Of a stretch of DNA of 64,000 nucleotides, positions 52,640 through 63,200 are shown piece after piece. Source of the stretch: Physcomitrium patens (taxonomy: Eukaryota > Streptophyta > Bryopsida > Funariales > Funariaceae). Every line of letters starts with the position of its first letter. Position 1 is the first letter of the stretch. The stretch covers positions 1,246,483-1,310,482 of the forward strand of contig NC_037273.1 in the NCBI RefSeq assembly GCF_000002425.4, in the 5' to 3' direction. The notes below the pieces were generated by a model. That model was not told where the DNA came from, did not search any database, and was given only the letters and a program-made list of their open reading frames with translations. The position numbers and the translations under genes were made by a program.

Positions 52640-55320
52640 GAGTTTAAAGAATATCTACTCTATTTTGAAGGATGCTTATATGTTCCAGAACAAGAAGCAT
52701 GATTATGTGCTCTTGAAGCTTATCATAATTGTTGTGCAGTAGGATATCTTAGATATAATGAGACTTTGGAGCTTATATCTAGAGATTTTTGGTGGCCTCA
52801 AATGTGGAAAGCTATTAAAGAATTTGTGTAGACATGTGATCTTTGTTCAAAATCAAAAATTCCTTCTCATTGATCTTATGGACTCTTCCAACCATTATCT
52901 ATACAAAAACAACTATAGTCTTCTATTTTTATGAATTTTATCATGGTGTCGTATTGTGGTTCGGCTACTATATGAAAATAATATAATTATGTATTTAATA
53001 TATAATTTATTAAGTAACATGGTGAGAGCCATGTTAGTAGATTTTAGTTGGTTGTAGAATATAATTTGATTGTTACCTTGAGAAGAGGTTGTTTAAAAAG
53101 ACTACTATAGAATTTGTATAACTTTAATTTCTTTTTTGATAGTGGCTTTTAAGATTGATTTTGGTTGATAGTAACTTCTAAATATTTAGAATTACCTTTA
53201 TTAGACATTGATGACCTTTAAAAACTTCTTTTGGTTCTTTTATTTGGTGTTTAGAGTATAAATTATGTAAATCTTATAAGAAAAAAGATTGAAGAAGGGT
53301 TTTGGTAGAAAAGGGAGTAGCTAGGGCACCAATATAGATGAATGGAGATGAATGATGAAAATCTCCATTCCTATTGGTCAAAAATCATGACCAATGGACT
53401 TTGAAGAGGCTGCCCGAGGCCATATTAGGGATTAGGGATAGTTTTTCGAGGCCCAATTGAGTTTTAAAGGCTAGGGTCAGAATTTTTAGATTTTTGGCTA
53501 TGGTTTTGGTGCAAGTTTTTTATCATTTGGGATTTTTATGAAGAAGTTATAGGCGCTCAAAGTTAAGGTGTTAGTTTTAGACCTACTGTCACTCTTTTGG
53601 GCATAACGCACGCGTATAGATAGCAATTGAGGATCGGTGACCGCGACTAGAGAGAGCACTTTTGCGGCTATATTTTTTATATACTGCTTATTAGATTACA
53701 AGTTAGAATGAAGGAGTTATTGGATTTTGAAGTCAGCACATGCAATCTAAGGGTAGTAAGTAAACCGATTTACTAGTGGTTGTCTCTTGAGCTATATCTT
53801 GAGCAATTTGACAAGGTTTTGGCTCAAAATTTCAGCAAATGTGTAATTTCATGTCAGTAAACTTTTTGCATAAGTTTTATGATATTTGGAGTTTGTATTC
53901 TTGAGATATAATGAAAATAGTTTTTTGGATGCTTGTAAATTAAGGTTTAGAGTGCATGCTAGGGTTTCTTAGATGCCAAAAGATCAAGTGTGAATTTGCA
54001 GTTGGTTTTTTATTGGTAAAATTTAAGAATAAATTCTACCTATCTTGTAAATTTGAGACAAACTGAACGGTTAGATCGATAGTTATGATTTTTTAAAATT
54101 TAGGGCAAGAAAATCCTTCGCGGGAAAAATTTATTTTGAAGAGATTTTATTATATTTGGAGTTTTATACAAAAATAAAGTAGTTTTGGAAGCTAAGAAAA
54201 GAATCATATAAAGATTTAATTGACACTCTCTAGATACCCCGTGTATTTTTAAATAACAAATCACACCATACGACAACAAATCTTCTAATTTCAAATTCAT
54301 ATGATTCTATATTCATGATTGTTGATTGTTTTACCAAGATGGCACATTTTGTACCAAGTAAAAAATCTATCATAGTTGAAAGAATAGCTAAACTCTTCTT
54401 TGACAACTTCTATTCCTATCATGGATTACCATGGGATATTATATCAGATAGAGGAACATAGTTTTTATCAAGATTTTGGAGAGTCCTTTTTAAGATATTG
54501 AAGGTGGATATAAAACTATCTTTGGCTTTCCACCATTAAATTGATGGACAAACAGAATGGATAAATTAAGTTTTAGAGTAGTATTTGAGGTATACCATCA
54601 ACTATCAATAAGATAATTGGACAACTCTTTTGCCATTAGTAGAATTTGCTTACAATAATTTGATACATTCTTCTACTCCATAAACACTTTACTTTGTGAA
54701 TTATGGTTATCATCCATGATTTGATACTTTTGACTTTTCAAAAGTTGATAATCTTGTGATAGAAGATGTTATAAATTAATTCTTAGAGCTACATATAATA
54801 ATAAAGGTACAATTAAAAAAAGCTCAAGAACGAAAAAAATCCAATGTAGATGTCTATTACAAAGAACAACCTCAATTTCATGTGGAGGATAAGATATAGC
54901 TACTTTGTCATAATATTAAAATTATTTGGCTTTGTGACAAGCTGTATTATCTTAGGCTTGAATTATTTTCTATTTATGAATAGATCAATCTACTTGCTTA
55001 TTGATTATACCTATCAGAGTCTATGAAAATTCATCTTGTGTTCCATGTGTCTTTACTTGAGTCATATAAGACAATGGATATAGAAGGAAGGAGACAAATA
55101 CCACCACCTCCTATAGAAGTAGATAATAATGAAAAATTTGAGGTGGAAGAAGTCTAAGATTCAAGGTGGCGTCAAAATAGGTTAGAATATCTAGTACATT
55201 GGTAGGGATATGACATTAATAAATGCATATAGGAGCCATCCAGGAATTTAGCAAATGCATTAGCCAAAGTTAAAGCTTTTCATCAATGACATCTATCAAA
55301 ATTAAGGTGCAAAGTCAAGA
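52640..55320 (+). pseudogene. integrase and chromodomain of chromovirus copy 1, interrupted by an insertion
   Basis: The zinc-binding part (AYHNCC..., DFWWPQMW, CDLCSKSKIP) ends at MNFI near 52940. The catalytic core resumes at 54276 with FMIVDCFTKMAHFVPSKKS, GLPWDIISDRGT and DGQTEWIN. At about 55130-55290 FEVEEV, a run of decayed residues, RLEYLVHW, GYD and EPS..LANA form a chromodomain, which in this group targets integration to chromatin. Numerous stops are present. Confidence 0.85.
52946..54275 (+). mobile_element. 1.33-kb LTR-like element, copy 2, nested in integrase
   Basis: It begins TGTCGTATTGTGGTTCGG and ends CACACCATACGACA, so the first and last seven bases are perfect inverted complements. 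Integrase coding sequence is split exactly at its ends. The flanks are ATGG on the left and ACAA on the right, which could be decayed copies of one 4-base duplication. It is a full-length homologue of 19440-20766 (1,330 versus 1,327 bases) with no coding capacity. Confidence 0.75.
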
Positions 55321-55408
55321 AATGCTTTCTTATAAAACAAAGCAAGTCCAATGGAGATTTTATTCTATCTTATATCATTGTTTCATTGGATTTTTTAGTG
55401 CTTAAGAG

Positions 55409-55873
55409 ATGGAGAACCAACAACCAACAGATTCAATTCAAGAGCTATTATTTACTAAGCTACTAGATAAGACATTGGGACTATCACAACCTTTGAGATG
55501 GCAAAATCGAGATGAAGATCCTCAAGAATGACATTTTTTTCCTTGAATAGATGGCGAGATACAATGCATTTGGTACCACGATCTTAGAAAGAACTCACGA
55601 TGTTTAGTGATACTTTTAGAGGTAGAAATTACTCCTAATGGTATTACTAATGTTTTGTTTGAAGGAAGTTATAAAGACCTCAATAATGATCAAATATTAG
55701 GATGATCTTCTTGCCCTAGTATGAAACATTACCGATGGTTGAAAAAAACCTATCAACTATCTTTAAAGGGAATATAGATTAGCGTACGTGGTAAATAGAA
55801 TTTGGCACATCTTGGACTTCATCAATATGTAATCACTGCTCTTTGTGGAACTCGTCTTTAGAAGGGAGAGTAA
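55409..55873 (+). pseudogene. accessory reading frame between chromodomain and 3' LTR, copy 1
   Basis: Exactly 155 codons run from ATG (context AAGAGATGG) to TAA at 55871-55873, the base before the 3' LTR. The frame differs from the polyprotein frame and has six internal stops, each one C-to-T or G-to-A step from a sense codon. It starts MENQQPTDSIQELL; the middle has DGEIQCIWYHDL and the polypurine tract AGAAGGGAGAG is read within it. The same frame with the same length exists in the second copy at 62382-62846. I do not recognise the product. Confidence 0.7.
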
Positions 55874-56420
55874 TGTCACGGACATACATATTTACCTTGA
55901 TAATTATCAAGATAATAAGAATAGATAGAAGTAAGTCAAACTAGTTAAATGTGATAATATCTGGTTAAAAGCTTCCTAGAAGCTTTATAGATGCTGCTTT
56001 GCCTTTACATATGTCTATAGGTGATTGGTAGATTGAAAACTTGGCCAACAAAGTGGCTACATGTCAACATGTTGACCACTTGTAGTATAAGTTGGACATA
56101 TGGCATACTCATAAGAAACTTGCCTTGCAAATTAGACATGTGTCCTACAAGTTGGACGTGTATTAGAAGTCCTATAGTATGTCACCACATAGTTCTTAAT
56201 TAAGTAGTATATATAGAGGCAAGAGTGAGGCCTTCTTCACTCTTTTCAACTCTTTTCTTGTTTTTAGTCTAATTTTAAAAATCTTATGTTTTCTTGTCTT
56301 TGGCAATAGCCATTTAAGTTCTTCTTTGAATATACATACTTTCTTCTATTTTTTCACTTTCTTTTTGACATTGATTCTAAAAATTTATATATCTTCTTTC
56401 ATTTTGTGTCCTTGATAGAT
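55874..56420 (+). repeat. 3' LTR of chromovirus copy 1
   Basis: It starts TGTCACGGAC directly after the polypurine tract and accessory TAA. It contains the middle segment (CAAGAGTGAGGCC... TCTTTGGCAATAGCC) missing from the 5' LTR. Its right edge runs into an inverted LTR fragment, so the terminal CA cannot be fixed. Confidence 0.8.
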
Positions 56421-56730
56421 AAACATCTCATTCTTATCTTGATATATATTATTTAATTAAGAATAGATGGCAATATATTATAAGATCTCTAATACATGTG
56501 TAACTTGTGAGATATATGTCTAACTTGCAAAGCAAGTTTCTTATATCTATATTATATAAGCAATTTATTAGCCAAATTTTAAACCTAATAATTAACTATA
56601 AATATTTAGATAGTCAAATATGCATCTATGAAGCTTCTCCATAAGATATAATATCATTTATTTATCTTTACTACTTACTACCTAATTGCTCTTATTTTGG
56701 TAATTAGTAGTTTTAGTCATGCCTATGACA
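56421..56730 (-). repeat. inverted LTR fragment abutting the 3' LTR
   Basis: Read on the minus strand from 56730 this begins TGTCATAGGCATGAC and contains AAGCTTCATAGATGC, GAAACTTGCTTTGCAAG and CATGTATTAGAG, a diverged LTR of the same family. It sits tail-to-tail with the 3' LTR, producing an imperfect palindrome of several hundred bases. Confidence 0.7.
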
Positions 56731-57397
56731 TTATTCTTTCTTCTAAGAATAAGTTGTATAAAAAGTATTGATTATATGCTGAAAAAAGAAAAGATGAAAT
56801 AAATTATATTTACTATATATTTTGATTTTTATTCCTTTTGAGGTAGTTGATAGGTCCTTGTACCATCAATAATATTTCATATACAAGCAAAAAGATCAAT
56901 TTGTTATTTGATTATTGTTGAGGCCTTCATAACTTATTTCAAATAAAATATTTAGAACACTATTAAAAGTGGTTCTTACATCTAACAATATTACTTAATA
57001 TCAAAGGTTTCTTCCAAAGTTGTAACCCTAAACACATAGTCTTTTGTCATTTACGTAAGAAAGAACATGTTATTTTTAAGGATATTTATCTCTAATATTT
57101 TGTCTTAAAAGATGTGACAATCTCAATGCCTTGTTTGATAACTCAACAAGCAATATCTATTGAATTAAATCTATTAGTTGTTGATTTTTTTTTTATATTT
57201 TTAGTATTATAAATACAAAAAAACTACAAACAAAGATAAATCTTCATTGAATAAACTTTGATATATAGTAAAATTTTTTTTGAATTTTTATCTTTATTTT
57301 ATTAATCATTATTAATAAAAAATTATTAGTTTTTTTTCTATATTTGCAAGATTCATAAATAGATTCAATATGTATTCAATAATATCATATTTAAACT

Positions 57398-57437
<40 letters not shown>

Positions 57438-58027
57438 TATTTCAACCTATTTTAGCTTTTTTTTAAGTTTTAAATTCTTTTTATCTTAAATTCTTGACTA
57501 TTCTCATAAATATAATTAATATGCAATTGAATTAATATGTTGATAAATAAAAAATGATCAAAGTCTATAATATTTTAATTTGACATACAAGCGACTAATC
57601 TTAATATTATAATAAAATAATCTTACTTTATTATCAATGTAAAATTAAGATTTTTTCTTGAAATGAATATTTGCATTAATATTTATTGTTCTTGATCTTC
57701 TTTTAATTCTACATCTATTATTACATGTGGTTTTTATTAAATAATTTTTAAATTTTTTTGTCAAAAGATAATTAATTTAAAAAAATTAAAAGTATCAAAA
57801 TATAGACGATAATCATAATTAATATAAAATATTGATTATTAAATAGAAAAATATATTTATATAATTATAAAAAAATCTATTATTAAAAAAAGAATTATTT
57901 TATTATCTTTATGGTAATTGATAGTAATTGAATTTAATTAATGATATATCATAATTACTACAATAAACTTATATTAACATGTTTTATTTGTCTATCAATT
58001 TGAAGATGAAAAATAGAAGATAATTGT

Positions 58028-58066
<39 letters not shown>
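56731..58066. other. AT-rich DNA between the two chromoviruses
   Basis: Very AT-rich DNA with (TA)n tracts at about 57401-57434 and 58031-58067. No coding remnant is recognised. Confidence 0.6.
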
Positions 58067-58068
<2 letters not shown>

Positions 58069-58742
58069 TCTAAAATTTACCTATATAATTAAGTAAAAAT
58101 TTATAGATGTAAATTTATTTTATAATATTCTCTAGAGATGCTTTTAGAAGCTTTAAAGACGTTGCTTTGACTTTATATGTGTTTGTAGTTGATTGGTAGG
58201 TTAGAAACTTTATCAATAAATTAACCATGTATTGATAGCTTACAAAATAAGCTAATTATATGGCATACATATAAAAAACTTGCCTTACAAGTTAAGATAC
58301 ATGTCCTACAAAGTCAATATGATTTGGAGGTCCTACAAGACACCTCCATATAGCTCCTATTCAAGAATATATATGGAGGCAAGAATGAAGCCTTTTCACT
58401 CTTGTCAATGCCTTTCTAGTCCTTAGTCTTGTCTCAAGTTTTATTAAATCTTCTTGTCTTTAGCAATAGCCATTTTAGTTTAGTACTATATTATCTTTGA
58501 GTAATTTTTTGATCTTTTCAAGTGACACAAGAGTGTATTGATATTTTAATTCTTTGAGATTCATGTGCTTAATAGTTTTACAAGAATTCTCAATTATTAT
58601 TCTTGTCATATTTTATAAGTGAGTGGATTATCCTATTTTTATTGTTGTATTTTTAAATTTGTAGATTATCTACTTTTAAATAAATTATTTAGTTTTCTAA
58701 CAATGATTTTTTTCCTTAAAGAGAGCAAATTATCCCTCTTTA

Positions 58743-59870
58743 TTGAAATTTTCATTCAATATTAGAAGCTATAGATTACCTTCTTCTTATTTGACTTGTG
58801 GATTTGTTAAGTTGTTAGAAATAGAAGGAAAAATTATAAATTCTATATTTGATAGAAATAAAAATAAATTTATAACTATTACAAATCTTCACAAACTTGG
58901 TAACATCTTTAGAATGGAAATTTCATTCATCACTAATGCCAATTATAGAAATACTAATCCTATATCTATAGAAGAAATTTAAAATATATATTAAAAAATT
59001 ATATAATTGAAAAAAGCAAGTAAATCAATCTCACAACCAAATTTAAAAAGTTTTGTTTCTACAAGTATGATAGAAATATAGATTAGTATGTCCAATAAGT
59101 TTGATGGAATGAGATTAAAATTTTAAGGATTTCAACAATAAGTCAAGCTTTATCTAAGATTGCATCTCTTCTAATATCTTAATGGATTTACTCAAATTGG
59201 ATTCAAAGGCACACTTCTATATTAAAGTACTTTTTCTTGATTTGCATCGTTAATAGAAAAAGATTCATAACTCTTTTATGATTTGAATTCAATCCTAAAA
59301 GTATTTATGGCTATATTTTGAGATAGTGATTGAGAAATAATAGTAGAAACTAAGTTCTTATTTTTACAACAAAGATTATAGTTAGCTACCATATATGTTA
59401 CTGAATTTTCAAATCTCACTTGCAATATGGACTGGAATAGCAAAGCTCTTATTAATCAATTTTGATATAGATTAAAAGATAATATTAAAGATTTATTATT
59501 AATAATATTTAAAGCAAAATCTTTAAAATAATTTATTATTTAAGTCATTACATGGAACAATTGATTATTTGAAAGGTATTAAGAATAAATACTTTGCTAC
59601 AAAAGAACAAGCTAAGTAATCACAAAAGCTCCAAAGTTTTTAGAAACTTACTTATCAAAGTCAAAACCAATGCAAATTGATATGGTATATTTTAAATTCT
59701 TCACTGAATAAGAAAAGATTCAACGTTATCAAGAGAGTTTATGCTTATATTATGGAAAAGCTAAGCACATTGCTCAATATTATCCAAAAAAACAACACAA
59801 TTATAAAATGAAGAGTACAATTTTCAAAGAAGACAATGTATTAGAAAATAAGTTTTTCCAACTACAATAA
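58743..59870 (+). pseudogene. gag region of chromovirus copy 2
   Basis: The early part encodes MKFSFNIRSYRLPSSYLT (58743 onwards) and later fragments resemble gag of copy 1 (MSNKFDGMRL near 59090). A degraded zinc knuckle (CLYYGKAKHIAQYYPKK) lies near 59738-59790; it keeps the Gly and His lost in copy 1 but has lost the second and the last cysteines. Confidence 0.7.
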
Positions 59871-59929
59871 GGATTGTGCGAATGAAATCATATGCAATAT
59901 CTAGTAAAGGACTTATTCTCTTCTCATAT

Positions 59930-61836
59930 CCTTCACTTTGTTTTATAATAGATATGTGTTTAGGACCTAAAAATTATAAAATCTTTTCATAATTAGATTC
60001 AAAAGCTTCAACTTATTTTATAGACAAAGACTTATTCAAAAAACAAAAAATACTTTCAGTCAAGAAAACTAATTCCGTACATGTAGAAGTCATAGATGGT
60101 CATTTGTTATCTTTTAGAGATGTTACTTATGAGACTATTTTTTTAGATGTAACAATTAAAGATCATAATAGTATAGTATTATTTAATATAATAAGATCTC
60201 TCTCTAATCCAATTATTTTAGAATTATTATGGTTTAAAAAATATAATCCTTAGATAGATTGGATTTTTTGTAATCTTAATTTTTTTTATAGTTTAATCTA
60301 AAATTTCAATAGTGAAATAGAAATAGATAAGCTTAATGCATCTAAATTCTTATTGATAGATACAAGAGCTTTCATGCATGTAGCAAAAGAAGGGTCATTT
60401 TTGTTATATATTCTACATCTATTTGTGATAGTGAAAAGACATCAATTAGTAATCGTAGCTAATATCAAGATTTTTAGGACATTTTTTAAAAAAAAAATTC
60501 AAATATTCTTTTAGAGCATTGATCCCATAATTATTCAATTGGTCTATAAGAAATAGTTTAACTACCATTCAGATCAATCTACAACTTATTATAAAATGAA
60601 TTGGCTATATTAAAGAAGTGTGTTGATAAGAATTAGGCTAAAAACTTTATACACCATTCAAAATCTCTAGCACAAGCTCTTCTCTTATTTGTGAAGAAAA
60701 AAAAATGGATCTTTATGGATGTACGTAGACTATCGATGACTTAACAAAATCACCATCAAAAATAGGTACCTTTGATTTCAAGACTTCTTGACTAACTTAA
60801 TCAATTAAAGACCTTTAGAAAATAGATCTATAAAGAACATATAAATTAGTCTATATCAAAGAAAGAGATGAATCAAAGATTGTTTTCTAAATTAGGTATG
60901 GAAATTTTAAATATAATTTCATATCTTTTGAATTCATAAATATATCAATTACTTTTCAATATTTCATAAATGATGTCTTCTATAAATTTTTTGATGATTT
61001 TGTTGTCTGTTCTTTAGATGACATTCTAATCTACTCTGAGATCACAAAAGAATATGAACTTCATGTTTGTTTTGTATTATAAAAACTTAGAGATGTAAGA
61101 TTATATACAAAGATAAAAAAAAATAAGTATTCTACACTACTCAAGTTGATTTTTTAGGATATATCATTTCCAAAAAATGATTAAAGATGGATCTTAAGCA
61201 AGTCTAAACTATTATAGATAGAAAGATCCTAAAAATAATTAAAGATGTGTAATATTTTTTGAGATTTGCTAATTATTATCAAATTTTTATCAAGAACTTT
61301 TTTCAAGTTGTGGCTCTACTTACACATTTGAAATATAAAGACAAACTTAAGTGGAGTAAAGAAGCTGAAACACCTTTTGAATCCTTGAAGTCAACATTTA
61401 TTTTTGCATCAATTTTTCTAAGGCATTCTTTATGGAAGAAAATGCATCTGACTTTGATTTGGATGTTTTTTTAAAAGAAATAGGAGTAGATAATAATCTT
61501 CATTCAATATTTTTTCATTCTAAGAAATTTTTAATGGCCAAGATTAACTACAAGATCCATAATAATGAGCTTCTTATAATTATGGATTCATTTCAAGAAT
61601 GGCATCATTATCTAAAAGTCATTTTTAGTCCAATTATTATGTATATAGATTACAAGAATCTTAAGTACTTCATATTGGCATGTATTTTGAATTGTTACCA
61701 AGACCATTGGAATATGTCTTTATCAAGATTTGATTTTAAGATCACGTATAGACTTAAAAAACAACAAGGTTTAATAGATGCTCTTTTTAGATATTCTTAT
61801 TTTACACCAAAAGAAGGAGATGCATCTTTTGTTTAA
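59930..61836 (+). pseudogene. protease, reverse transcriptase and RNase H of chromovirus copy 2
   Basis: The sequence is collinear with copy 1. The catalytic YLDD box has decayed to SLDD (VCSLDDILIYS near 61008-61040). The best-preserved part is RNase H, where a 134-codon frame (61432-61836) has LHSIFFHSKKFLMAKINYKI, IMDSFQEWHHYL, MYIDYKNLKYF and KKQQGLIDAL. Stops interrupt the remainder. Confidence 0.85.
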
Positions 61837-61879
61837 AAAATAAGAATTCTCTTCAAGCCAAAGTATTTTCATCTTTGAG

Positions 61880-62230
61880 CAATAAAATCAACATTGACTA
61901 TTGATTCAACCTTTGTAAAATAGATTCAATCAAATATATTCTTTGATCTTTTTATACATGATATCAAGAATAATTCTTCTAAGTCTCAGAATACTTCTAA
62001 GCTTGAGTTTAAAAATAATCTATTCTACTTTGAGGGATGATTATATATTCCAGTAGGCAAAGTATGATTATGAGTTCTTCAAACTTATCATGACTTTCCA
62101 AGAATTGAATATTTTAGATATAACAAGATTTTGAAGCTAATATCTTAAGATTTTTCATGGCCTCAAATATAAAAGGTAATTCAAGACTTTGTACAATCAT
62201 GTGATATTTATTTAAGATCTAAAATTCCTT
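61880..62230 (+). pseudogene. integrase zinc-binding remnant of chromovirus copy 2
   Basis: The segment aligns to the zinc-binding part of integrase in copy 1 (DFSWPQI, CDIYLRSKIP). It ends near 62230, where copy 1 continues into the catalytic core. Downstream sequence corresponds to the region after the chromodomain of copy 1, so the join is a deletion of roughly 1 kb of element DNA. Confidence 0.7.
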
Positions 62231-62381
62231 GTTGTTTTGATAAACTTTTTATCAACAACATCTATGAAAACAAAGATGAAGAATATCAAATTTTGGCTAT
62301 AAAAGAAACAAGATTCAAAAAAGATAGTATTCTATCTTCTACTCTTATTTGAAACTTTTATGTATTTATGATATTAAAGAG

Positions 62382-62846
62382 ATGGAGAACCAACAATCAG
62401 CAAATTCAACTCAAGAACTATTACTTATAGACTTATCAGAAAAAATATTGTAATTGTCACAACTTTTAAGATAATTTAATTGAGGTGAAGATCCTTAAGA
62501 ATGACATATCTTTCTTCAAATAGATGGCAATATACAATGTATTTAGTATCACAACCTTAGAAGAGATTCTTAATATTTGGTAATTTTATTAAAAATATAA
62601 ACAATTTTTGATGATGTTCAAAATGCTTTATTTCATGGGAGTTATAAAGGCTTCAACAATAATCAAATAATAAGATAATCTTCTAGCCTTGGTATGAGAT
62701 ACTAGTAATGGCTGAGAAGACCTACTAACCATCTTCAAAGAAAAAAAAACATTAGCCTATGTGGCAAACATAATTTGACACATATTAAATTTTCTCAACA
62801 TATAATATCTACTTCTTGTAGAATTCAACCTTAGAAGGGAGGATAA
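62382..62846 (+). pseudogene. accessory reading frame before the 3' LTR, copy 2
   Basis: ATG to TAA spans 465 nt, exactly as in copy 1, again with the TAA adjacent to the LTR TG. It begins MENQQSANSTQELLL and keeps FHGSYKGFNNNQI and the in-frame polypurine tract AGAAGGGAGG. More internal stops are present than in copy 1. The lack of indels despite heavy substitution supports a real ancestral coding frame. Function is unknown. Confidence 0.7.
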
Positions 62847-63200
62847 TGTCATGGATAGACATATTTATTCTAATATTTATCTATATGATTGAATTGAAGT
62901 AGATAAAAGTTAATTTAATTCTTAATATTTTTTAGATATGCTTCTTAGAAGCTTCATAGATGCTCCTTTGACTTTACATGTATTTGTAATTGATTGATAG
63001 GTTAAAAACTTGATCAACAAATTAATCAAGTATTAGTAGATTGTAAAACAAGGCAACAATGTAGTCTATATATAAAACAAATTCCCTTGCAAGTTAAAAT
63101 ATGTCACTTACAAAGTCAACATATTTTGGAGGTCCTATAAAATATTACAATGTAGCTTCTAATAAAAAAATATATATAGAAGAAAGAATGAAGCCCTCTC
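62847..63200 (+). repeat. 3' LTR of chromovirus copy 2
   Basis: It begins TGTCATGGATAGAC after the polypurine tract and aligns to the first 350 bases of the other LTRs (GAAGCTTCATAGATGC, TTGATTGATAGGTT, AAGAATGAAGCC). The sequence then diverges, so the end is approximate or truncated. Confidence 0.75.

Larger units (their letters stand above)
48876..56420 (+). mobile_element. decayed Ty3/gypsy chromovirus, copy 1
   Basis: The copy is bounded by LTRs starting TGTCAC(A/G)GACATACATA at 48876 and 55874. The order is LTR, gag, protease, reverse transcriptase, RNase H, integrase, chromodomain, accessory frame, polypurine tract, LTR. This order and the chromodomain assign it to the chromovirus branch. 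All frames carry many stops, most explicable as C-to-T or G-to-A changes. A 1.33-kb LTR-like element is inserted in the integrase region. The primer-binding site could not be identified. It is not functional. Confidence 0.9.
58067..63200 (+). mobile_element. decayed Ty3/gypsy chromovirus, copy 2, with deleted integrase core
   Basis: A 5' LTR remnant (about 58067-58480, its start replaced by a TA tract) shares TAGAAGCTTTAAAGA, TTGATTGGTAGGTTAGAAAC and ACTTGCCTTACAAGTTA with the other LTRs. It is followed by gag, protease, reverse transcriptase, RNase H, the zinc-binding part of integrase, the accessory frame and a 3' LTR. The integrase catalytic core and chromodomain are absent. The copy is more decayed and more AT-rich than copy 1. 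The 3' LTR end near 63.2 kb is approximate. Confidence 0.85.
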
